Below, piece after piece: positions 47,116-54,406 of a stretch of DNA of 64,000 bases. Position 1 is the stretch's first letter; every line of letters begins with the position of its first letter. Location: the NCBI RefSeq assembly GCF_000023825.1, contig NC_013061.1, forward strand, positions 3,348,001-3,412,000, in the 5' to 3' direction. Source of the stretch: Pedobacter heparinus DSM 2366 (lineage in GTDB: Bacteria > Bacteroidota > Bacteroidia > Sphingobacteriales > Sphingobacteriaceae). A program made the translations under genes and the position numbers. The notes under the pieces are model-generated. The model made no database searches and had not been told where the DNA came from. It saw only the letters and a program-made list of their open reading frames with translations.

Positions 47116-47187
47116 ATGAAAACTATGAAAACCAGCCGGAACAAAAAAACATTTTTGATTCTTGCATCCTTAGCTATTTTAGCATAA
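47116..47187 (+). pseudogene. Relic or leader: lone signal peptide of 23 residues
   Basis: A short frame, MKTMKTSRNKKTFLILASLAILA then TAA, has the basic start and hydrophobic core of a signal peptide but no mature protein. It lies 67 bases after GH88. In PUL A a secreted sulfatase occupies the equivalent place. It may be the remains of a deleted gene, or a small peptide in its own right. Confidence 0.4.
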
Positions 47188-47302
47188 ACCTTGACCAACG
47201 TTAGCGAGTTGACGCGAGTATCATTACCAGCAAAAATTTAGCGGCAATTAAAAACATAAAACAAATCCAATTGTTAGGCAGCAAGAAAAGATAAATACCG
47301 TT

Positions 47303-48139
47303 ATGAAAAAACTCTATCTCTTTTTAATCCTGGGCATATTTTCTATGAATGCATTTGCCCAGACCGGTCAAGATGTAATTCAAAAAATTGATGGTGAGCA
47401 AATGAAAGGAAAGGTAATTAAGGTTACCGACAGCGATGTCACTTTTATTTACACAGGTGAAACTGCAGAATATGTCATTAAAAAATCGGAGATTGCTAAG
47501 ATCGTCCATTCCAGTGGCCGGGTTGAGACGATCAGCCAGGTGAACTCGCCAGCTCAAAACCGGCAAAACGATCAGGTAGCTATGTCTGCCTCCCCTGCCG
47601 ATCACCACAACAAAATTGCCATTCTTCCCTTCACTTACCTGATGGACAATCAGCCAGGCGCCGAGGCCATCGGTTATAAGGCCCAGGAAGACACCTATGG
47701 GTTTTTATCCCAGCATTCGGCAGGTTACACCATACTTGATCCAAGAACAACCAATGCCCTGCTTACTAAAGGTGGTATTACCAGGGACAAAATGAACAAT
47801 TTCACTATGAAAGAGATCTGTGATGTGCTCGGTGTAGAATATGTGATAGATGGTTCGGTAATACAGAACAAAGGCTATCAGACCAGTTCTACAAGTGACT
47901 ATTCCAACAGTAAAGTAAAGCGTGACGATAACGAAAAGATCAAAGGTGTTTCCTCTTATGGTTCCAGCAACAGCAATGCTGTTCAGCGGTATGATGTATC
48001 AGTAAGCTTACATATTTACATGGATAACAATGCCAGTATCTATAACCAAACGCACAAGGCTTTTCTGAGCAATACAGATGGCTCATATAGCAATCCGCTC
48101 GAGTATTTGCTTAAACGCAGTCCATTATACAGAAAATAA
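47303..48139 (+). CDS. Secreted protein with TolB-N/CsgG-like domain
   Basis: A 278-residue exported protein (signal peptide FSMNAFAQ). Residues about 22-75 form a small beta region (GEQMKGKVIKVTDSDVTFIY) of the type often annotated as an envelope-stress or lipid-binding beta module. Residues about 100-185 resemble the alpha/beta domain shared by TolB N-termini and CsgG (KIAILPFTYL, YTILDPRTTNALLTKGG, LGVEYVIDGSVIQ). A Ser/Asn-rich segment follows. It is probably a periplasmic or outer-membrane-associated protein of unknown function. It is not obviously linked to the PULs. It ends 2 bases before the convergent DUF6266 gene. Confidence 0.72.
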   Translation: MKKLYLFLILGIFSMNAFAQTGQDVIQKIDGEQMKGKVIKVTDSDVTFIYTGETAEYVIKKSEIAKIVHSSGRVETISQVNSPAQNRQNDQVAMSASPADHHNKIAILPFTYLMDNQPGAEAIGYKAQEDTYGFLSQHSAGYTILDPRTTNALLTKGGITRDKMNNFTMKEICDVLGVEYVIDGSVIQNKGYQTSSTSDYSNSKVKRDDNEKIKGVSSYGSSNSNAVQRYDVSVSLHIYMDNNASIYNQTHKAFLSNTDGSYSNPLEYLLKRSPLYRK

Positions 48140-48141
48140 AT

Positions 48142-48768
48142 TTAAGCCCCAACCCACCTACTGTCACTTACACTTTTCCCGTTAACTGCTTTAAAAGCAA
48201 TATAAACCTGTAGCGCTTTGCCAACAAAACTTAAAGGCAGTTCTATTTCATCTTTGCCGGTACTTCTTCGGGCACCACTTAGCACATACACTGCTTTATC
48301 CAGTTCCGGGCAGTAAATGAACAGCATGGTACGGTCATTTTTAATGCCCCAGTCCATATCTGCTGCCACCTGCCAGGTAATTTCCAGTAGTGTGCCTGTA
48401 AATGTAGCTTCAGGCAAAATAGCCGGTTCCAGTATGCCTTTGCTCAGCAAAACTTTGCTGTAATCCAGTGTAATATCAGGGTATTGGCCCTGCAGGGCAT
48501 TTTTAACATTGTACGATACCGCAGCATTGTGTGGGTTTTTATCGGTACCCTGTACTTCCAGTTCAAACCCTACATTTACAAAAGGCACTGCCGGCTGCAG
48601 GAATTTAATTATTGTGGCCATTTTTTGCCTTGTAGCCAATTGTGCAGCACTTGGTTTTTTATTGGATTTGCCGATGTGGCGGATTACTGTTTTGCCTTTT
48701 AATTGATAGCTCACCAGGTTACCTAGCTTGCCTTTAAATTCTCCGGATATACCGTTTGATGTTGCCAT
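48142..48768 (-). CDS. DUF6266-type protein
   Basis: A 208-residue protein without a signal peptide, starting GISGEFKGKLGNLVSYQLKGKTVIRHIGK and containing KKPSAAQLATRQKMATIIKFL. This is typical of DUF6266, a family I know mainly from Sphingobacteriaceae, where genomes carry several copies. It is predicted to be rich in beta strands. The function is unknown. The gene converges on the TolB/CsgG-like gene with a 2-base gap, and its upstream region holds a structured element (48861-48932). Confidence 0.75.
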   Translation of the reverse strand: MATSNGISGEFKGKLGNLVSYQLKGKTVIRHIGKSNKKPSAAQLATRQKMATIIKFLQPAVPFVNVGFELEVQGTDKNPHNAAVSYNVKNALQGQYPDITLDYSKVLLSKGILEPAILPEATFTGTLLEITWQVAADMDWGIKNDRTMLFIYCPELDKAVYVLSGARRSTGKDEIELPLSFVGKALQVYIAFKAVNGKSVSDSRWVGA

Positions 48769-48860
48769 AGTTTTTTATGATGTTGGTTAGTATTTAAGTA
48801 TCAATAACCGGAAGGGTTAAGGATTTGTTTTGTACTGAGGATATAATGGGCAAGTATTGA

Positions 48861-48932
48861 GTATGCCTTGATTAAGCCCGGGGGTATAGCAAGGCTTAAC
48901 CAACCCTTGCGCAATGGATACACAAGGCATAC
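48861..48932. other. Structured inverted-repeat element
   Basis: An outer perfect 10-base inverted repeat (GTATGCCTTG at 48861-48870 with CAAGGCATAC at 48923-48932) encloses an inner pair TTAAGCC/GGCTTAA (48872-48878 and 48893-48899). A competing pair, GCAAGG/CCTTGC, lies inside the same loop. The roughly 72-base element lies in the intergenic region between DUF6266 and the NUDIX gene. It could be a structured RNA, a repeat sequence or a recombination site. Nothing further can be said from one copy. Confidence 0.5.
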
Positions 48933-49065
48933 GCAAAGTTGAACCTATACCAAATGATAGATTTGGGTTGATTTGTACACAACGTGATGAACTGGAACGT
49001 GATCTGTTTGTTATTTCTTATATTGTAACGGTATTTAGTCCCAATCTTTATTATACGCTGATCTT

Positions 49066-50217
49066 ATGATGGAAACATTTCTTAAAATTACTGCCCTAAT
49101 GACCGGTATTGGCATCGTCCTGAATTTTGTTTTATTTCCGTATTTACATAGGGAGAAAGTAAAAAAAGGGATAAAGGATTTAAAAGCACTGATAAAACCA
49201 AAAGATAATAATATAACCTCTAGAGGGAGGGGCATGAAAATTGGCAATTTAGTATTGAGTGATTTCATTTTATTAGATGGTCTATTTGATGATTACAACT
49301 TCAAATTCATAAAAAAGGAAGTTGAGGTTAAGCTTCCGCAAGATCTTTTAGACGTTTCACAAAACCTTTACCTGGAAAACCAGGAACGTAAAGAGAATAA
49401 TATCAATCCGATTTTCTCAGATTTAAAACCCTATTGTATTAAATCAATTACTTTTACTAGGGAAGAAAATGGAGGTGAGAAGAAATTGTGCAGTATAGAA
49501 ATTATCCGTTCCAGTTATTTCCATTCCCTGATTTCTATAAAATGCTTAGATGACGTTTTGCCAGATGGGCAAACCATTAGAAACAAGTACTACTCATCAA
49601 TTATTAATGATCCCTACAATTTATCTCCAAATGGATTAAACTTAATTCATGGTTTTGGAATAAATGTACTTGTCCAAACCGCAGATAATAAAATAATTAT
49701 AGCTCAAAGAAATAAACTAAACGTAGCTACATCAGGTGGATCTTATAGCATATCTGTTGGGGAGCATTTTAATGAAGAGTCTATTGACGAAACCCATAGG
49801 AGGGATATAGACATTAAAAAAATTGCAGTACGTGGAATATATGAAGAGCTCGGGATTGAACAAGAAGAAATAGTTGATAATGGTGTCAAATTCCTTGCGA
49901 TCGGATTCCTGCCACATGCTTTTCAATATGGGGCAGTTGGTTTTGCCAGGGTTTCAATTGACAGCACAGAAGTTTGGGAAAGAATTCAAATGTCAAAAGA
50001 TGGAAGCCGTGAAATCAGTGATATTAAATTTGTGGATTTTACCCTAGCTGGTATCGTTGATTTCTTTAAAAGTACTGATGTCGTACTCACACAGTGGCTG
50101 GCAGGCTCTCTTCTGATCAGTTTGATGGAAATCAATTTTATTACTGCCTCAAAGATCGCCTCTAAATTTCAAGATGACTACTGGAGAACTGATTTCCTTA
50201 ATAAGCTTAGCAACTGA
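49066..50217 (+). CDS. Membrane-anchored divergent NUDIX-like protein
   Basis: A 383-residue protein with one N-terminal membrane segment (about 6-27) and a cytosolic remainder. A middle region (about 60-190) is unrecognised. The C-terminal region (about 195-350) resembles a NUDIX hydrolase: VLVQTADNKIIIAQRNK and SYSISVGEH, then AVRGIYEELGI, which matches the core of the NUDIX box. The box is unusual: the first Glu after Arg is Gly, and an insertion of about 16 residues lies between the Gly-rich start and the helix. The two metal-binding Glu residues (EE) remain. The substrate is unknown. It is AT-rich compared with the PULs and stands alone upstream of an ECF sigma factor gene. Confidence 0.65.
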   Translation: MMETFLKITALMTGIGIVLNFVLFPYLHREKVKKGIKDLKALIKPKDNNITSRGRGMKIGNLVLSDFILLDGLFDDYNFKFIKKEVEVKLPQDLLDVSQNLYLENQERKENNINPIFSDLKPYCIKSITFTREENGGEKKLCSIEIIRSSYFHSLISIKCLDDVLPDGQTIRNKYYSSIINDPYNLSPNGLNLIHGFGINVLVQTADNKIIIAQRNKLNVATSGGSYSISVGEHFNEESIDETHRRDIDIKKIAVRGIYEELGIEQEEIVDNGVKFLAIGFLPHAFQYGAVGFARVSIDSTEVWERIQMSKDGSREISDIKFVDFTLAGIVDFFKSTDVVLTQWLAGSLLISLMEINFITASKIASKFQDDYWRTDFLNKLSN

Positions 50218-50339
50218 CAAATATCCAGATAAAACAAGAATGCGGACTCTATGTGTAAGCACCACACTAAGTAAATAATTACCGAATATTTTGTGGTTTA
50301 TTATTTTAATTATAGGTAAATTTACATTAGGATAACAAC

Positions 50340-50918
50340 ATGACAACTTATTGCTCATATACTGATGCGGAGCTTACCACCTTATTGAAGGACGGAGACC
50401 GTGTTGCCTATGCTGAAATTTATGAACGCTATAAGAACTTACTGTACATAAATGCCTTCAAGAAAACCGGGAACAGTGACGATGCACAGGATATTATTCA
50501 AGAAGTTTTTATTATGCTTTGGGCAAAACACAAAAAGCTTGTTATCAACAAAAATTTGGCTTCATTTTTATATACCTGTATCCATCATAAGGTACTTGAT
50601 CTTTTTACACACCAGAAGATAGATGAAAGGCATGTTACGAAATTAAAAGATTTTCTTCTCCTGACAAGTAATAATACAGACTATAACATCAGAGAAAAGC
50701 AGCTAGCTCTTATTATTGAACGTGAGATTGCAGCATTACCAGAAAAAATGCGGGAAGTATTTGTTTTGAGCAGGTACGAAGGATTAAGCCAAAAAGAAAT
50801 TGCATTGACGATGAATATTTCGGAAGAGACCGTGAAAAGCCAGGTAAAAAATGCACTGAAAATTTTACGAACTAAGCTGGGATTATTTACCTTTCTGCTA
50901 TTTTTAATTCGGTTTTAA
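50340..50918 (+). CDS. ECF-type RNA polymerase sigma factor
   Basis: A 192-residue sigma-70 family factor of the FecI-like group common in Bacteroidetes. Region 2 (about 22-90) contains DAQDIIQEVFIMLWAKH, and region 4 (about 127-178) contains LPEKMREVFVLSRYEGLSQKEIALTMNISEETVKSQVKNAL. It should direct transcription of a TonB-dependent SusC transducer and be held by a FecR partner. FecR normally follows directly, but here it lies 2.1 kb downstream, after an ATPase/TOPRIM-like gene pair. It is the likely regulator of 53067-62001. Confidence 0.92.
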   Translation: MTTYCSYTDAELTTLLKDGDRVAYAEIYERYKNLLYINAFKKTGNSDDAQDIIQEVFIMLWAKHKKLVINKNLASFLYTCIHHKVLDLFTHQKIDERHVTKLKDFLLLTSNNTDYNIREKQLALIIEREIAALPEKMREVFVLSRYEGLSQKEIALTMNISEETVKSQVKNALKILRTKLGLFTFLLFLIRF

Positions 50919-50991
50919 TGGATTATTTAGAATCTTTGTATAGAATAAGGAGGATATTCTCATTTTGTATTAGATTTGAAAAAAGCTTTGG

Positions 50992-52263
50992 ATGTTAAAA
51001 TCAATTAAAATAAAAAACTTTAAGTCGGTTCAGGATCTTGAAATTGAACTGGGAAGAGTTAATGTATTTATAGGCGAGAATGGCTGTGGTAAAACATCGA
51101 TACTTGAAGCTATTGGCATGGGCACTGCTGCTTTTTCAAACGAATTGAACCAAAGTGTGCTATTTAACAAGGGGATTCGGGTTACCGAGGGCAATTTAAT
51201 GCGGTCTGCGTTTGATACGTCTAAAGGTAATACTCCTATTCATATTGGACTTACAAACCAGGCCGGTAATAATCTTGCATATGATATTGCCGTTTCAGGT
51301 AAAAGTTTTGAAATCAACAAGGCATATTCAAATATAGATGAGCAAGAGCCAAGGCGTAGAATGTACGAGGAGATTTTAGGCATCCTTAATAAGAACAAAA
51401 GGTTGCAAAAAGAGATTGCTTCCGAACTCAACAAAAGAAAAAAGACAAATCAAGTTAAGGAAGATCATGCCTTTATTGAGAAGAAATTCCAAGAAGATCT
51501 TGAAATAATACTTAAAAGTAGTATTGATTTAGATAACGATTCTAATTATTGGCGGAAATACATTTATTTAAGTAATAACAGAACAAAGCTGGAAGGTTTC
51601 GATGTAGACGATTATATGATTTATACTCCTGAAAATCATTTTTTGAGACGATTTGAGGACGAAGGACAAATTTTGCCTATAGGCAAACAAGGTGAAGGGC
51701 TTTTTAAACATCTTGTTGAGCTGTTTAAAAATGACGACAGCTTTGCTGAAGATATTTGTAAACAGCTAAAGCTAATCAACTGGTTTGATGGTTTGGAGAT
51801 CCCATCTGATCTGGCATTTACCGAAATGAGGTTGAATATCAAAGACCGGTTTATTAAGGAGAATATTGAATATTTTGATCAGCGCAGTGCAAATGAAGGT
51901 TTTTTATACCTGCTGTTTTATTTTACTTTGTTTTTGAGCAAGGAAACACCTCGATTTTTCGCAGTAGACAACATAGATAATGCGCTAAACCCTAAGTTGT
52001 GTAGGGAGTTGATTAACCGGTTAACTGAATTGGCAAAGGAAAAGAAAAAGCAGGTTATTCTTACTACGCATAATCCGGCAATATTAGATGGTTTGGACCT
52101 AAAGGATGATGAACAGCGCCTGTTTGTGGTTTATAGAAATGCGGATGGACACACCAAGGCGAAAAGGGTCCCCCCCCCGAAGGATATTGATGGAATTGAA
52201 ACAGTGCGACTTTCTGAAGCTTTTATCAGAGGATATATTGGAGGATTACCAAAAAATTTTTAA
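50992..52263 (+). CDS. AAA/ABC-type ATPase of an OLD/AAA_15-like family
   Basis: A 423-residue cytosolic ATPase. The N-terminus has the SMC-like start MLKSIKIKNFKSVQDLEIELG and Walker A GENGCGKTS (about 28-36). A helical insertion follows. Walker B is FFAVDNIDNALNP, with Asn where most relatives have the catalytic Glu, and the H-loop is TTHNPAILDGLDL. Such ATPases pair with TOPRIM or nuclease partners in phage defence (PARIS, Gabija and OLD systems are examples). The partner gene starts 2 bases after the stop. A run of nine C at 52170-52178 in an AT-rich gene is a possible slippage site. Function in defence is inferred from architecture only. Confidence 0.82.
   Translation: MLKSIKIKNFKSVQDLEIELGRVNVFIGENGCGKTSILEAIGMGTAAFSNELNQSVLFNKGIRVTEGNLMRSAFDTSKGNTPIHIGLTNQAGNNLAYDIAVSGKSFEINKAYSNIDEQEPRRRMYEEILGILNKNKRLQKEIASELNKRKKTNQVKEDHAFIEKKFQEDLEIILKSSIDLDNDSNYWRKYIYLSNNRTKLEGFDVDDYMIYTPENHFLRRFEDEGQILPIGKQGEGLFKHLVELFKNDDSFAEDICKQLKLINWFDGLEIPSDLAFTEMRLNIKDRFIKENIEYFDQRSANEGFLYLLFYFTLFLSKETPRFFAVDNIDNALNPKLCRELINRLTELAKEKKKQVILTTHNPAILDGLDLKDDEQRLFVVYRNADGHTKAKRVPPPKDIDGIETVRLSEAFIRGYIGGLPKNF
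52170..52178 (+). repeat. Nine-C homopolymer tract inside the ATPase gene
   Basis: Nine consecutive C residues encode part of RVPPPKDIDG. Loss of one C would move translation into a frame open to 52342, into the next gene. Gain of one C would meet a TGA at 52188-52190. Such tracts can vary by slipped-strand mispairing. Confidence 0.9.
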
Positions 52264-52265
52264 CA

Positions 52266-52973
52266 ATGGAAGTTTCTATTATCTCAGAAGGTGTAACGGA
52301 CCAGATTATTATCGAAGCTATTGTTCAAGGGTTATTAAATGACAAAAATATATCTCTAAATGCGCTGCAACCTAAGGAAAATGAACCTGGGGGTTGGCAA
52401 CTTGTTAGAAGTTATTGCAAATCCAAAGACTTTAAAGAAGCTCTTCCATATACAGAGGGATTAATTATTATACATATTGACTGCGATGTTTTAGGAACAG
52501 ATGGTGTCCCAGAGGATTGTGTGATTAATTTTAACAATATGACCATTAATCAGGCATTTGATGCGGTGAAAGCCAAGATTATAGGTTTCATAACTCCTAA
52601 TGTATTTAATCTGTATTCGGATAGAATTGTCTTTGCTATTGCAATTAACTCTATTGAGTGTTGGCTGTTGCCTTTGTATTATTCAAACAAACGGGCGGTT
52701 GCCAACAAAACCAGCGGATGTCTTCAAGCTTTAAATAATGAATTGAGGAAACGGGGATTTACAATAGACAAAAAAGATCTGAAATATTATCGTGAGATAA
52801 GTAAGGACTTAAGAGCAGAAAAAACTATACGTCATTGTTATGAAAGGAACGAGAGTTTCGCGTTATTTATTGATAGTTTAAACTTGGCAATAGCAACTTA
52901 CCCTAAAGTTTCCGATGATGCTGATGAACCTGAAGAAGCAGGTGAAGCTATTGGAATCAAGGAAGCCGAATAA
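52266..52973 (+). CDS. TOPRIM-like partner protein of the ATPase (putative effector)
   Basis: A 235-residue cytosolic protein. The start ISEGVTDQIIIEAIV resembles the Glu motif of TOPRIM domains, and IIIHIDCDVLGTDG (about 72-85) resembles the DxD motif. NSIECWLLPLYY (about 137-148) is a conserved-looking Glu-containing segment. DUF4276 or DUF4435 proteins show the same three landmarks. It begins 2 bases after the ATPase stop, so the two are probably translated together as one module. In analogous systems the TOPRIM protein is a nuclease released when phage is sensed. The family assignment is tentative. Confidence 0.65.
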   Translation: MEVSIISEGVTDQIIIEAIVQGLLNDKNISLNALQPKENEPGGWQLVRSYCKSKDFKEALPYTEGLIIIHIDCDVLGTDGVPEDCVINFNNMTINQAFDAVKAKIIGFITPNVFNLYSDRIVFAIAINSIECWLLPLYYSNKRAVANKTSGCLQALNNELRKRGFTIDKKDLKYYREISKDLRAEKTIRHCYERNESFALFIDSLNLAIATYPKVSDDADEPEEAGEAIGIKEAE

Positions 52974-53066
52974 TCTCTTAACAATTTTTTAAAAATATTT
53001 TCAAATCATCTCACCCCCAGGAGATTTTGATTCGTCATATCTATAAGCAACGAGAAAACGACTTAT

Positions 53067-54188
53067 TTGGATATGCAAAATTACGAAGCCAGAGATTTGT
53101 TGAATAAGTACCAGGCAGGTAAAGCGACTGATGAAGAGATTGATTTGCTTTTGCATTGGGTGCAACAGATTGAACCCGAAAATCAACCAGAATTTAAATC
53201 GTCCGATCTAGATGAGGTTACAGCGAAAATATGGAATAAAATAAGTACAGCGAATAAAAAAAGAAGGGTTATAAAACTATCCTATTTATCTGGAATTGCC
53301 GCTGCGATAGCAGCCATTGTGTTTGGGGTGTTCTTTTTTAAAGCGCCAGGTAAACCTGAACCTGGTTCAGGAGCTGCAAACTATACAAACGACATTGCCC
53401 CGGGTAAAAACACCGCAACCCTTACCCTTGCCAATGGTAAAACCATTCTCCTAAGTGATGTTAAAACCGGGGTAATTATAGATAAGAATAGTTTGGAGTA
53501 CAACGACGGTAGCGCTGTAGAACGCGGGGATTCTGACCTGCGTCAGGATGGCGAACCTGTTACCATCACCACTCCTCGGGGTGGCACCTATCAGGTGCGT
53601 TTGCCTGACGGCAGCAAAGTCTGGCTAAACGCCGCATCGAGTTTAACTTATACTGCGCCGCTAAATGAGCGTGGCGGCATACGTAAAGTTGAACTGAGCG
53701 GCGAAGCCTACTTTGAAGTATTTAGGAATAAAAATCAACCCTTTGTAGTAACCGCCAAAAATTTGACAACGACGGTATTGGGTACACATTTTAACATCAA
53801 TGCCTATGAGGATGAACCCGCTATTAAAACCACACTTTTAGAAGGAAGTGTATTGGTTGCTGTAGATGGGTTAAACAAAAAACTAAGTCCTGGTTTTGAG
53901 GCTGTAAATAAAGGCGGCAACATTGAACTGAACAAAGTAGATGTAGCAACTGCTGTAGCCTGGAAAAACAAACAGTTTTTATTTGAAAGCGAGAATATAC
54001 AGACCATTATGCGGATGATTGAACGCTGGTATGATGTAGAAATAATTTACGAAGGGCCTGTTACTAAAGATAACTTTAGTGGCGGTGTGTCAAGGTTTGA
54101 CCAGCTTTCAAAAGTTTTACAATCACTGGAATCGGCCGGGGCGGTACATTTTAAAATACAAGGAAGAAAAATATATGTCTCTCAATAA
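53067..54188 (+). CDS. FecR-type anti-sigma factor
   Basis: A 373-residue single-pass membrane protein. A cytosolic N-terminal sigma-binding part (1-68; YQAGKATDEEIDLLLHWVQQ) and a membrane segment (about 75-95) precede the periplasmic FecR domain (about 165-270; VTITTPRGGTYQVRLPDGSKVWLNAASSL; LSGEAYFEV). A C-terminal DUF4974 domain (about 295-373) follows. It should hold the ECF sigma factor until the STN domain of the SusC at 54407 signals substrate. Separation from the sigma gene by the ATPase/TOPRIM pair is unusual. Confidence 0.93.
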   Translation: MDMQNYEARDLLNKYQAGKATDEEIDLLLHWVQQIEPENQPEFKSSDLDEVTAKIWNKISTANKKRRVIKLSYLSGIAAAIAAIVFGVFFFKAPGKPEPGSGAANYTNDIAPGKNTATLTLANGKTILLSDVKTGVIIDKNSLEYNDGSAVERGDSDLRQDGEPVTITTPRGGTYQVRLPDGSKVWLNAASSLTYTAPLNERGGIRKVELSGEAYFEVFRNKNQPFVVTAKNLTTTVLGTHFNINAYEDEPAIKTTLLEGSVLVAVDGLNKKLSPGFEAVNKGGNIELNKVDVATAVAWKNKQFLFESENIQTIMRMIERWYDVEIIYEGPVTKDNFSGGVSRFDQLSKVLQSLESAGAVHFKIQGRKIYVSQ

Positions 54189-54286
54189 ATTATCACTCTT
54201 TAATCACATTATCTAATGAAAAAGGGAACAGAGTTATTCATTTAAAAGAAAGGAAATGATAGGATAATTAAAAAGAGGGAATAAAA

Positions 54287-54314
54287 AACCAGGAATGCGC
54301 GAACACTCCTGGTT
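54287..54314 (+). promoter_or_regulatory. Hairpin in the leader of the ECF-controlled SusC
   Basis: AACCAGGA (54287-54294) pairs with TCCTGGTT (54307-54314) around a 12-base loop, in the 218-base gap between FecR and SusC. There is no T-run, so it is more likely a leader stem or regulatory element than a terminator, but attenuation cannot be excluded. Confidence 0.5.
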
Positions 54315-54406
54315 AAGTCTGGAACAATTCACAAAAAGTAAACCGTTTAACCGCAGGTGCCTAAAGCTTCGAACCAAAGGGCATTCTGCTTAACCAAACA
54401 GAACAA

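Noticed and set aside
48861..48932. CRISPR-like repeat unit
   Set aside because: A single copy with nested inverted arms, no repeated spacer pattern and no cas genes nearby.
50992..52973. Direct assignment of the ATPase/TOPRIM pair to PARIS or Gabija
   Set aside because: Only the general ATPase plus TOPRIM-like layout agrees. Gabija fuses the two in one protein with a separate helicase, and the DUF4435 partner of PARIS cannot be confirmed by eye.
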